A stretch of 64,000 nt of DNA from Alphaproteobacteria bacterium (GTDB lineage: Bacteria; Pseudomonadota; Alphaproteobacteria; Micavibrionales; Micavibrionaceae), in the NCBI GenBank assembly GCA_020848095.1, contig JADLAT010000017.1, positions 1 through 64,000 of the forward strand, in the 5' to 3' direction. The stretch's first letter is position 1. Each line of letters opens with the position of its first letter. The notes beneath the pieces are model-generated. The model was given only the letters and a program-made list of their open reading frames with translations, did not search any database and was not told the origin of the DNA. Shown piece after piece: positions 34,254 through 42,462 of the stretch. The position numbers and the translations under genes were made by a program.

Positions 34254-35831
34254 ATGAGCATGGACAGCCTGTTCACATTGCAAACCACCACAAACACCCA
34301 GAGCGGCATCTCAAAGCCCGCCGGGGATCGCGCTGCCTTGAACACGGCACAAACGCTTGACTTTATGGCGCTTATTCTCTCGCGCCTTGGTCAGAATATT
34401 GATCAAAACATTACGGCTTCCGACAATGGCGCGGTAAAGGCCAAACCCTCCGCGATGCTGCAAACCCCTTTGAGCGGCACGACCCCGCCACTGGCAGATT
34501 CCGATCTGCTTCAGACTCTTTCCCTGAACAGCAATGCTCTGGATAAGGTTCTTGCGCCGCTTACCAACGGGATAATTACGACCGCAGAAATTGAAAATGG
34601 CAGCCCGCGCATTTTACAGGCCCTGCTCATTGACACGGGAAGCGTTGACCAAAATTTACAATTGAAAATCAATGCGTTAAAGGAGAAACTTCAGAATTTA
34701 ATGAAAAGCGGTGAAGCCGTCGCCATCAGCATAAACCTGACGCCCGAGCAAATCACCGCCCTGCAAAATGCCGAAGAAGGCCAATGGCCGAAAGAGCTGG
34801 ACGGCGTTATGATCGGTCTGGTCACTTTGATCCCGCCGCAGCCGGAAAATTCAGCACAAAATGCCCTTGGGGATGAGTCTAAGGAGATAGAAGACGACCC
34901 GGCGCTGCAAAATCTGCTCGTATTACTGGCTCCCGCACCAATGGCGAATAAAGATAAACCGCTCCAGACTTCGCTTACTCCGGGGAGCAAGCCTGTCACA
35001 GGCTCAACCGCGCCTCCTGCCGCGCCCGCGCAAAATGCCGCCAACAACACCTCAAGCCAAAGTGCGCAAGCCGCTTCACCGGGCACATTGGCCGATTTTG
35101 AGGGCACGCTCCAAAATCTTGAGAGCGCCAACACGCCCTACCGCAAAAACAGCGAAATCAGCGGCAACCAGCCCCAAAATGCACAAAATGCACCGGGAAA
35201 CACGCAACAAAACCCGCAGATCACCGCCGCCTTGCGTGGCTGGAGCTTTCCTGTTGAGGGCAGCCTGTTTGCCAGCACTTCAGATCTGAGCGCCCAGACG
35301 GGCGATCTGGGCCTGCCCGGCATGAATGCGGCTGGCAATGCTCTTGGCACGATGAGCCTGACCGGAATCTTGACGCAGGCACAAAGCGCCGCGCACGCTC
35401 ACCCCGCCACACAGATGGTGGCTATCAGCCTGCAAAAATCTGCGGCGCAGGGCGAAAACAGAACTTTCGTGCTGGAAATGGACCCGCCGGAGCTTGGCCG
35501 CGTCGAAATCCGCATGACCTTCGGCAAGGATAAAGCCGTTCAGGCGACCGTGATCGCGGAAAAGCCGGAAACCTATCTCATGCTCCAGCGTGATGCGCAC
35601 AGCTTGCAGCGCGTGCTGGAAAATACAGGGCTGGATAGTGGCGGCCTGAGCTTTGAGCTAGCCGGACAGGATCATAATTTCACCGGCGATAATCAGCGCG
35701 GCGGCGGCCATGAAAACGGCGGCACAGGCGCGCAGACAGGCCCAGATACAAACGACAACACTCTACAGACCACAATGACATGGCATATCGACCCCAATTC
35801 CGGGCACATGCGCTACGACATTCTGGCCTGA
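34254..35831 (+). CDS. fliK: Hook-length control protein FliK
   Basis: Secreted ruler that measures hook length and triggers the FlhB switch. The 525 residues are mostly Gln/Asn/Ala/Pro-rich and low in complexity, as in other FliK proteins, and end with the conserved Flg_hook domain (about 385-470: NRTFVLEMDPPELGRVEIRM, AETYLMLQRDAH-like region with a following long helix). It lies just upstream of flgD and flgE, the usual position. Confidence 0.9.
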   Translation: MSMDSLFTLQTTTNTQSGISKPAGDRAALNTAQTLDFMALILSRLGQNIDQNITASDNGAVKAKPSAMLQTPLSGTTPPLADSDLLQTLSLNSNALDKVLAPLTNGIITTAEIENGSPRILQALLIDTGSVDQNLQLKINALKEKLQNLMKSGEAVAISINLTPEQITALQNAEEGQWPKELDGVMIGLVTLIPPQPENSAQNALGDESKEIEDDPALQNLLVLLAPAPMANKDKPLQTSLTPGSKPVTGSTAPPAAPAQNAANNTSSQSAQAASPGTLADFEGTLQNLESANTPYRKNSEISGNQPQNAQNAPGNTQQNPQITAALRGWSFPVEGSLFASTSDLSAQTGDLGLPGMNAAGNALGTMSLTGILTQAQSAAHAHPATQMVAISLQKSAAQGENRTFVLEMDPPELGRVEIRMTFGKDKAVQATVIAEKPETYLMLQRDAHSLQRVLENTGLDSGGLSFELAGQDHNFTGDNQRGGGHENGGTGAQTGPDTNDNTLQTTMTWHIDPNSGHMRYDILA

Positions 35832-35859
35832 ACAACACAGATTATAAGGAGACCTTAAA

Positions 35860-36558
35860 ATGACGTCCGAAGTTACACTGGGCACCGCCCTTAACCAGCA
35901 ATCCAAGACACAAGCCGCAAAAACCGGTCTGGCCGAGGATTTCTCACAGTTTCTTAACCTGTTGACGGTGCAGCTGCAAAATCAGGACCCCCTGAACCCC
36001 ATGGACACGACCGAGTTCACGAACCAGCTCGTTGCCTTTACCGGGGTGGAGCAACAGATCAACACCAACCAGAAACTGGATTCACTGGTCGCGCTGCAAC
36101 TCGGCAATACCATGGGCTCCGCGCTGGGTTATGTCGGTCTGGATGTCAGCTACATCTCCAGTGAGTTTCATTATGACGGCACGCAGGCGCCCAAAATCAC
36201 CTATGCGCTGGACGCTCAATCCGTGGGCGGCAAGGTGCGCGTTTACAATGAAGAAGGCCGCCTTGTCTATGAAACCGCAGCGGCCACCGCCGCCGGGAAG
36301 CATGACTTCACATGGGACGGGAAGGACAGCAGCGGTAAACCTGCTCCGGCTGGCACCTATGAGATCAAGGTCGATGCCGTTGGCGTGGATGAAAAAGCCG
36401 TAGGCTATTCCACTGTGGTTTCCGGACGCGTACGCGGTGTGGAGACACAAGACGGGCTTATCTTCCTTCTGGTGGGGGAGCGCGCCGTATCCACAGGCAA
36501 TGTCCTGAACGCCAGTCAACCACCGGCAAACACCAACACAACAACAACGCAATCATAA
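35860..36558 (+). CDS. flgD: Hook-capping protein FlgD
   Basis: Scaffold cap for hook assembly, 232 residues. It has the N-terminal signature DFSQFLNLLTVQLQNQDPLNPMDTTEFTNQLVAF, then FlgD Ig-like and tudor-like regions (TWDGKDSSGKPAPAGTYEIK). AAGGAG precedes the ATG, and flgE follows after 42 bases. Confidence 0.96.
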   Translation: MTSEVTLGTALNQQSKTQAAKTGLAEDFSQFLNLLTVQLQNQDPLNPMDTTEFTNQLVAFTGVEQQINTNQKLDSLVALQLGNTMGSALGYVGLDVSYISSEFHYDGTQAPKITYALDAQSVGGKVRVYNEEGRLVYETAAATAAGKHDFTWDGKDSSGKPAPAGTYEIKVDAVGVDEKAVGYSTVVSGRVRGVETQDGLIFLLVGERAVSTGNVLNASQPPANTNTTTTQS

Positions 36559-36600
36559 CAATCAACCCTAAAACACACTCAGGTAAAAGGAGACACAATC

Positions 36601-38397
36601 ATGGGACTTTTCGGATCACTCTTCACCGGCGTATCGGCCTTGTTCGCGCAATCGCAAAACACGGCCATTATTTCCAACAACATCGCCAACATCAACACAA
36701 CGGGCTTTAAACGCTCCGAAGCGGCGTTCAACTCGCTCGTGACCTCACAAAGCCGCCTGTCGCGCTATTCGCCCGGTACGGTTTCTATCAACAGAATCCA
36801 GCGTGTGAACCAGCAAGGCGCCATTCAACAATCAGCGGCGGCAACAGATGCGGCCATTTCCGGGAACGGTTTTTTCCCGGTCAAGCGCTCCACCGATTTT
36901 GGACAGGAATATCTCTACACCCGCGCCGGACAATTCTCGGAAGATGCCTCCGGCCTGCTTCGAAATGCCTCGGGCTTCATTCTTCACGCCTGGCCGATTG
37001 ATGCCAATGGCGATCTTCCTGCCAATCAGGGGGATCTTGTTTCTCTCGTTCCTGCGGATGTGGCCTTCCTTGGCGGACTTACCCGGCCAACAACCTCGGC
37101 GCAGCTTGCCATCAATCTGGATGCGAACCAGACTCCTATCAATGCCGGAAGCTTACAGGGCGGCGCGTTTGTCGGTACGACCGGCGCAACAGGTTTCCCA
37201 ATCCCCAGTTCCAGCCCGGCAGCCTTCTCTCGCGGTCTGACGGTTTACGATACGCTCGGCTCGGCCCAGACGCTGACGCTGGAATACAGAAAAGTGGACG
37301 GCCCCATGGCCAAGGCGCGCTCGGAAACCACCGTTGTCATGAACAGAGATACAAATCTTGTTTCTGACATTCCGGGCATTGCCGCGGGTAACGCCTTTAC
37401 CGTGGCCGTCACCGGCACAGCGGCGCAGGAATATATTATCGGCGCACCCGCCGGCGTGGGCCAGATCCGTATTGATACGCTGGGTGATCTGCTGGACAAT
37501 CTGAATGATACCTACGGCGTAGGCCTTGAGGTTGATGCCTTTGTCACACCGGATGGCCAGCTCCTTATCCAGGCGAATAACGTTACGGACTCCATCACCA
37601 TCACCGACACCGCCGGCACGCCCATGTTCGGCGCTACGGGGCTCAATCTGCCGGGCGCATCGGGCACGGCGTTTGATGCCTTCACCTTTGATGGAACCGC
37701 CGCACAAAGCGTTACCAACCCCTATGGTTTCACAGCCAGCCAGACCAATCAGGACGATTTCCCGGCGCTGGCCAACACTGTTAACCCAAATACGCAAGGC
37801 TGGTGGGAACTTAAAGTTATCCACCCGGATGGCAGCATACTTTCCGAGGGCCTGCTTAACTTCGATGGCGATGGTACGCTGAATGCCACACCGGATTCCG
37901 CAGGGGAAATTGCCGTTGATCTGTCCAATATCGACTGGGGCAACGGCTCCAGCCTGCAAAGCATCAGCCTTGATGTCGAGCGTTTCAGCCAGTTTGCCGG
38001 GAATTTCGATGTGATCTTCTCGGATCAGAACGGCGCGGAGCTTGGTCTTCGGACCGGGGTGGAGATTACGCGAGACGGCGTTGTGGTCGCCCGGTTCTCC
38101 AACGGGGCCTCGGCTGCGCTTTACAAAATACCGCTTGTGACCTTTGCGAACTCAAACGGCCTGACCGAGGTTTCCGGGACCGCCTATTCAGAATCCGAAG
38201 AATCCGGGGAGGAAAACCTCCGGGAAGCCGGACGCGGCGGCGCGGGCTTTATCGAGCCATCAACGCTGGAATCCTCCAACGTGGATCTGGCGGACGAATT
38301 TGCCAAGCTCATCATTGCGCAAAGAGCGTTCGGCGCGGGAACCAAGGTTATCACCACGGTTGACCAAATGACCGAGGACCTGCTTCGTCTGCGATAG
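36601..38397 (+). CDS. flgE: Flagellar hook protein FlgE
   Basis: Hook subunit of 598 residues, longer than enterobacterial FlgE (about 400) because of enlarged outer domains in the middle. The N-terminal FTGVSALFAQSQNTAIISNNIANINTTGFKRSEAAF and C-terminal ESSNVDLADEFAKLIIAQRAFGAGTKVITTVDQM helices are intact. Last gene of the flgI operon, followed by a structured intergenic region ending in a terminator. Confidence 0.96.
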   Translation: MGLFGSLFTGVSALFAQSQNTAIISNNIANINTTGFKRSEAAFNSLVTSQSRLSRYSPGTVSINRIQRVNQQGAIQQSAAATDAAISGNGFFPVKRSTDFGQEYLYTRAGQFSEDASGLLRNASGFILHAWPIDANGDLPANQGDLVSLVPADVAFLGGLTRPTTSAQLAINLDANQTPINAGSLQGGAFVGTTGATGFPIPSSSPAAFSRGLTVYDTLGSAQTLTLEYRKVDGPMAKARSETTVVMNRDTNLVSDIPGIAAGNAFTVAVTGTAAQEYIIGAPAGVGQIRIDTLGDLLDNLNDTYGVGLEVDAFVTPDGQLLIQANNVTDSITITDTAGTPMFGATGLNLPGASGTAFDAFTFDGTAAQSVTNPYGFTASQTNQDDFPALANTVNPNTQGWWELKVIHPDGSILSEGLLNFDGDGTLNATPDSAGEIAVDLSNIDWGNGSSLQSISLDVERFSQFAGNFDVIFSDQNGAELGLRTGVEITRDGVVVARFSNGASAALYKIPLVTFANSNGLTEVSGTAYSESEESGEENLREAGRGGAGFIEPSTLESSNVDLADEFAKLIIAQRAFGAGTKVITTVDQMTEDLLRLR

Positions 38398-38431
38398 ACG
38401 TTGATGATTTAAGTTTTAAAGTTTGGATTTT

Positions 38432-38621
38432 CCGGATATCCGGGTTTTGCTACCCTGCATTCCCTGTCCCGGAGCCGGAAGATCCGAAAATTTCTGTGGA
38501 AGCCAATCCCTCGCCTAGAATAGGCGTACCGGCCCCACAGAAACGGCGCACCGGGCAATGCCCAAGGCTCGTTCCCCTAAAACGAGCCCTACCCCAACCG
38601 CTCGGTGCGCCCTCTTTTTTT
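38432..38621 (+). ncRNA. Structured RNA candidate / complex terminator region after flgE
   Basis: This 423-base flgE-flagellin gap holds dense RNA structure. In order: palindrome CCGGATATCCGG (38432-38443); stem TTTCTGTGG/CCACAGAAA (38491-38499 with 38535-38543) enclosing GCCTA-GAA-TAGGC (38513-38525); and nine-base-pair stem GGCGCACCG/CGGTGCGCC (38545-38553 with 38603-38611). The last encloses GGGC/GCCC and an eight-base-pair GGCTCGTT/AACGAGCC (38566-38573 with 38581-38588), making a three-way junction. It ends in CTCTTTTTTT. The final part surely works as an intrinsic terminator. The amount of upstream structure suggests a small RNA or a structured 3' UTR. It matches no RNA family I recognise. 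Confidence 0.55.
38545..38621 (+). terminator. Branched intrinsic terminator after flgE
   Basis: A nine-base-pair GC-rich closing stem (38545-38553 with 38603-38611) is followed directly by CTC and seven T. Two inner hairpins make it a three-way junction, not a simple hairpin. It separates the flgI-flgE operon from flagellin. Confidence 0.8.
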
Positions 38622-38722
38622 ATCCGCCTTCTCAAATACGTGAATACGCGGTTTTTTATAATCCTTGAGCAACGAAAAAACCGTAGAAAATGCAAAAAAA
38701 TTTGGGATAACACGATATAGCG

Positions 38723-38754
38723 TTAACCTTCCGTTCATGGTTATGATATATTCT
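38723..38754 (+). promoter_or_regulatory. Flagellin promoter of CtrA type (weaker second half-site)
   Basis: TTAA-N7-TTCA (38723-38737) is followed after exactly 11 bases by TATTCT (38749-38754), the same geometry as the three perfect CtrA-type promoters in the window. A possible sigma-54 site (TGGCCC at 38763, GC at 38776, ten-base spacing, poor -12) lies just downstream. Which one drives flagellin cannot be settled from sequence. Confidence 0.5.
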
Positions 38755-38820
38755 TAAAGATGTGGCCCAGTATCGGCCTCATGCAGGAAGCATACATGAA
38801 CCCTAGGAAAGGAAACTATC

Positions 38821-40497
38821 ATGTCATCTGATGTTGTATTGACCGCAGCTCTGCGGACTAACCTACTCTCTCTCCAGAACACGCAAAGCCTTATTGACAA
38901 GACCCAGCTTCGTCTGGCGACTGGCCTTAAAGTTAACTCTGCTCTGGACAATCCACAAAACTTCTTTGCGGCACAATCTCTTAATAACCGCGCTGGCGAC
39001 CTGACCCGTCTGCTGGACGGTATCGGCCAATCGATTCGTACAATCGAAGAAGCTGACAAAGGGATTTCGGCCTTAACCAAACTGATTGAACAAGCTGAGT
39101 CAGTCGCCGATTCTGCGCAGGCAGAAATTCGGGCGTCGGAAGGTTTTGCAAACTTTGCAGGAACGGAAAACGTTGAGGCTCTCGGTGGCAATGTCGTTGA
39201 CGGAACTGTTATTGTTGACGGTGCGTCAGACCAGTTTGCTATTTCCGTCACAACGTTCGATTCAGCAGGCGCAGCAACAACGGTCACAGCACAGGTTGCA
39301 CTGACGGCGAATGACACTATCGACGATATCGTGGCCATCATTAACTCCGATGCCACAATCGGGGCCAACGCCAGCACCCAACTTGTTAAAGCCAGTGTTG
39401 GTAGTGGCGGTGAGCTTCGTTTGGAATCTCTATCTGAAAACGCACTAATCCGCGTTGATGATGGGGCTGCAAACACGCTGACGGCTGCCGGCTTCGCCAG
39501 ATTGGGACTGGACAATATCGTCTCAACGGAAAGCAACGTGGCAACAACCCGAAATGGCGGCACTGTCGTTGCGGGTCGCCAGATCAAATCCGCCGTAACC
39601 GCCGGCACAGCCGTCAACGGTAAATTTGAAGCCAGCGACACACTCGGCACTGCCGGCTACCTGAATGCAAACTTTGCAACAGGTGGCGCAGACGATGCCA
39701 TTTTGTCAGTAACGATAGACGGCCAAAACACAACCATTGGCGAATACAATGCTGCCGACCACACAATTCAGGACATTGTTGACGGAATTAATAACTCCGG
39801 CGTTAATGGCCTGACGGCGAGCTTTGATACCGACAAGGGTCAGATCATATTGACCGTTGCAGACAACGTTGGTCAATTGTCCCTCAACTTCGAAGCAGAA
39901 GCTGGTGGTACGACTGCCTTTGGCTTCGGTACGGGAGCATCTGATGCAGCACTGGCTGCTGCGACAAACGCTGCCTCTGAAAACTTTACGTTTGTTGGCT
40001 CAAGCGCCAATCTGGAGCAATACCAGTCAGACTTTAACAATATCCGTAATCAAATAGACGATATCGTTGAAGATGCCAGCTATCGTGGGATTAACCTCCT
40101 GAACGGCGACAACCTCACAACATTCTTTAATGAGGATCGCTCTAGCTCCCTTACATCAGAAGGTGTCAACTTTGACGCTCTTGGCTTGGGCATTGCGGCA
40201 GCGGACTTTTCTTCCGCCGCCAATGTTCAACTCTCTCTGGATGATGTTCGTGGCGCACTGGCCTCCGTTCGTAACTTTGGTCAATCCATTGCAAACGACC
40301 TTGCCATCATTCAAACCCGGCAGGACTTTACAAAGGATACGATCAGCACACTGAAAGCCGGTGCTGACGACCTGACGGTTGCCGACCAGAACGAAGAAGG
40401 TGCGAACCTGCTCTCCTTGCAAACCAGACAGACACTGGGCGTTACCTCCCTGTCTCTGGCTTCGCAGTCTCAGCAGTCCGTTCTGCGGTTGTTCTAG
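38821..40497 (+). CDS. fliC: Flagellin
   Basis: Filament subunit of 558 residues. The conserved D0/D1 ends are clear: ALRTNLLSLQNTQSLIDKTQLRLATGLKVNSALDNPQNFFAAQSL at the start, and DVRGALASVRNFGQSIANDLAIIQTRQDFTK to the C-terminal LSLASQSQQSVLRLF. The long middle (about 110-400) is variable Ala/Thr/Asp-rich outer domain. It is the only flagellin in the window. Codon use differs from the neighbours, with many CTT and CTG codons and few rare ones, as expected for an abundant protein. AGGAAA lies before the ATG. FlbT and FlaF, encoded next, control its mRNA and secretion. Confidence 0.96.
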   Translation: MSSDVVLTAALRTNLLSLQNTQSLIDKTQLRLATGLKVNSALDNPQNFFAAQSLNNRAGDLTRLLDGIGQSIRTIEEADKGISALTKLIEQAESVADSAQAEIRASEGFANFAGTENVEALGGNVVDGTVIVDGASDQFAISVTTFDSAGAATTVTAQVALTANDTIDDIVAIINSDATIGANASTQLVKASVGSGGELRLESLSENALIRVDDGAANTLTAAGFARLGLDNIVSTESNVATTRNGGTVVAGRQIKSAVTAGTAVNGKFEASDTLGTAGYLNANFATGGADDAILSVTIDGQNTTIGEYNAADHTIQDIVDGINNSGVNGLTASFDTDKGQIILTVADNVGQLSLNFEAEAGGTTAFGFGTGASDAALAAATNAASENFTFVGSSANLEQYQSDFNNIRNQIDDIVEDASYRGINLLNGDNLTTFFNEDRSSSLTSEGVNFDALGLGIAAADFSSAANVQLSLDDVRGALASVRNFGQSIANDLAIIQTRQDFTKDTISTLKAGADDLTVADQNEEGANLLSLQTRQTLGVTSLSLASQSQQSVLRLF

Positions 40498-40533
40498 TTT
40501 TAAATACAAATGGGCATTGCCCGGTACAAAAAA

Positions 40534-40566
40534 AGCCCTGGCAGAACGCCGGGGCTTTTTCTTTTT
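40534..40566 (+). terminator. Intrinsic terminator of flagellin
   Basis: AGCCCTGGC and GCCGGGGCT form a nine-base-pair stem with one mismatch, followed by TTTTTCTTTTTT. It lies 37 bases after the flagellin stop. Confidence 0.9.
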
Positions 40567-40658
40567 TAAAAAGCTGCCGCTCCTTCATCACGATCACAAA
40601 CAGAGGAAGATATGAAAATGCTCATCACCAAGAAAACACACGGGCATATTTAACGGAT

Positions 40659-40686
40659 AAAAAGGAATGCGCTTATTCCTTTTTTA
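40659..40686 (+). terminator. Second hairpin between flagellin and flbT
   Basis: AAAAAGGAAT and ATTCCTTTTT form a perfect ten-base-pair, AT-rich stem with a six-base loop, followed by one more T before AACGG. Direct repeats of TTAACGGA flank it. It could be a back-up terminator or a leader element for flbT. No other clear element was seen in this 252-base gap. Confidence 0.5.
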
Positions 40687-40749
40687 ACGGAAATTTGCTA
40701 AACTTAAAAGATAGGCAGAATGCCCCGTCAAAGATAAGGGAAGAACTCC

Positions 40750-41145
40750 ATGGCACTTGTTATCGACCTCAAACCTCACGAAAAAATTTTAATAGGCGAG
40801 GCCGTTATCACTAACGATTCGCAGCGCACACGTCTTCACATTGCCGGTGATGCCCCCATCCTCCGGGAGAAGGATGTAATGCAGGAGGAGGACGCCGATA
40901 CGCCGTCCAAGAAGATCTATTTTCTAATTCAATGCATGTATCTGGCCAAAAAGCCGGAGGAGTACCACGCGAAATATTTTAATTTGCTGCGTGAAATTCA
41001 AAACGCCGCCCCCAGCACCACAATATTCTTTGCCCAGATCAATGAACATATCATGGGCAATGGCTATTACCGGGCGATGAAACTGGCGCGACAACTCATA
41101 GACCACGAAAAGGAATTGATCGAAAATGTCCTCAAATCCCCATAA
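40750..41145 (+). CDS. flbT: Flagellin mRNA regulator FlbT
   Basis: Post-transcriptional regulator that binds the flagellin mRNA leader and lowers its stability until the hook is complete. The 131 residues show the family signature: MALVIDLKPHEKILIGEAVI, RTRLHIAGDAPILREKDVM, and SKKIYFLIQCMYLAKKPEEY. It overlaps flaF by 20 bases. Together with FlaF it forms the alphaproteobacterial flagellin control pair. Confidence 0.95.
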   Translation: MALVIDLKPHEKILIGEAVITNDSQRTRLHIAGDAPILREKDVMQEEDADTPSKKIYFLIQCMYLAKKPEEYHAKYFNLLREIQNAAPSTTIFFAQINEHIMGNGYYRAMKLARQLIDHEKELIENVLKSP

Positions 41146-41548
41146 CCCTCATGCGCAGGCCGCAGGAGCCTATGGAAGCAACGCGCAGAAACACACCCCC
41201 GACCAAAGAGAGCTCGAGGGGCGTATCTTGCTCAAGGCGGCTAATATGATGGCCGAGCTCCAAAAGGACTGGGAAAACGTCACGCCGGTCCTGCTGGAGG
41301 AAACCCTCACCTATAATCGCCAGATATGGATGCTTTTCTATGATACCGCACTGGAAAACCCGGAAAACAACCGCCCGAACGATCTGCGCAGCAATATCGT
41401 CAATCTGGCGAATTTTATCTTCAAGCGGGAAATCAATATCAAGGCCGATCCGGAAAAAAACAAACTTGATATTCTTATCAGCATAAATCGTGAAATTGCC
41501 GCCGGGCTCATGACCAAACCCAAACTTCCGGAGCAGGTTTCCGAATAG
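41126..41548 (+). CDS. flaF: Flagellin secretion regulator FlaF
   Basis: FlaF acts as a flagellin secretion chaperone and activator, opposing FlbT. The 140 residues carry the family pattern AAGAYGSNAQKHTPDQRELEGRILLKAA and LTYNRQIWMLFYDTALENPENN. It starts inside the end of flbT, so translation is coupled. Confidence 0.93.
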   Translation: MSSNPHNPHAQAAGAYGSNAQKHTPDQRELEGRILLKAANMMAELQKDWENVTPVLLEETLTYNRQIWMLFYDTALENPENNRPNDLRSNIVNLANFIFKREINIKADPEKNKLDILISINREIAAGLMTKPKLPEQVSE

Positions 41549-41585
41549 CGGTGCTTAAAAAGACAAGATTATGAATCGAGGGAAA

Positions 41586-42086
41586 TCAGGCGGTAACGCT
41601 TACGGCTGACACCGAAACCTGTCCGGATTGCGCTCCGATACTCAAGGCGGTGATGGCGGCCTGTGCCGCACCACTCCCCCCGGCTGGGGGAGACGGCAGA
41701 TCGGCATGGGCCTCCTGCACAAAGGTAATCGTAGAGAAATCGGCGCTCTTACCGCCTGTAACACTCTCAGAAACGATCCCCGGACCGTCGCTCTGCGGCA
41801 AAGACAAAGCGCTCTGCGCCTCTTGCTGCTGGCGCAAGCGCAAGGCCGTATCTGTTGGAAACTGTGCCACTACATCGCCCGTATCAGAATCGCGCAACTG
41901 CAGGACAGCGGCATCCAAAAGCGGGTCAACAGCGATATAAGGGCTGATATAGGGGGCCACCGGACCGCGCGCAACGCTCTCCACCGCCAAAGCATCGGCG
42001 GCGAAAGAACGCGGAGCGGACGTCTGGTCCGCAGCTATGCGGATTAACGGCGCATTCGATATGACTGAATTTACAGCTTCTATCAT
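41586..42086 (-). CDS. FlaG-like flagellar protein
   Basis: The 166-residue protein has disordered, Ala/Ser/Pro-rich ends around a core AVLQLRDSDTGDVVAQFPTDTALRLRQQQ, which matches the FlaG pattern (strand, D-TG-V, Q-P, helix). FlaG proteins influence filament length in other bacteria. It lies opposite flaF and fliF, with its own strong sigma-70 promoter and palindromic operator, so it is controlled separately from the sigma-54 genes. Confidence 0.6.
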   Translation of the reverse strand: MIEAVNSVISNAPLIRIAADQTSAPRSFAADALAVESVARGPVAPYISPYIAVDPLLDAAVLQLRDSDTGDVVAQFPTDTALRLRQQQEAQSALSLPQSDGPGIVSESVTGGKSADFSTITFVQEAHADLPSPPAGGSGAAQAAITALSIGAQSGQVSVSAVSVTA

Positions 42087-42134
42087 TTTTTTCCCTAAAA
42101 GTTTGACTTTTCCATATACAGAAAAAATTCAAAC

Positions 42135-42180
42135 GATACTATCCTAGTATCATATTAACGCAGCAAAACGCAAAAGTCAA
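42135..42180 (-). promoter_or_regulatory. Near-consensus sigma-70 promoter with overlapping palindrome
   Basis: In the minus direction TTGACT (42180-42175), a 17-base spacer and TAATAT (42157-42152) form an almost perfect housekeeping promoter. The predicted start falls in a perfect seven-base palindrome, GATACTA-TCC-TAGTATC (42135-42151), placed like a repressor operator. It drives the FlaG-like gene. Confidence 0.75.
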
Positions 42181-42378
42181 GTATTACCACGACCTACCCC
42201 TTCCCCAGCCTTCATTCAGCCCGAAAAAAGGGCCATTCTCCACCGCAAATCCGCAACAAACGTGTTTTATACACAGCTCCGTAGAAATGAGTGAAAAAAA
42301 CGACTATAATAAATATTGCCGGGGCTTGTCCGGTTGAAAAACCATGGCAGGCTCTCTCCGGAGGAACCATCGTCAAAC

Positions 42379-42410
42379 GGCCCTCCCCGCCCTCTTCGGG
42401 GATTCGGGCC
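42379..42410 (+). promoter_or_regulatory. GC-rich hairpin in the fliF leader
   Basis: GGCCC (42379-42383) pairs with GGGCC (42406-42410) around an inner CCCCG/CGGGG stem, 52 bases before the fliF start. No T-run follows. The 376-base gap 42087-42462 also holds the FlaG-like promoter and a TATAAT at 42305-42310 without a good -35. No sigma-54 or full CtrA box was found for fliF. Confidence 0.4.
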
Positions 42411-42462
42411 CCACAACGAGACCCGGCTTATGACACGACTAAACTTTTAAGATCGGATTCAC

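Noticed and set aside
37153-37959. 268-codon minus-strand frame inside flgE
   Set aside because: Shadow of the enlarged FlgE middle region with no start signal.
38754-39650. 298-codon minus-strand frame inside flagellin
   Set aside because: Ser/Thr/Ala/Val-rich shadow of the repetitive flagellin code.
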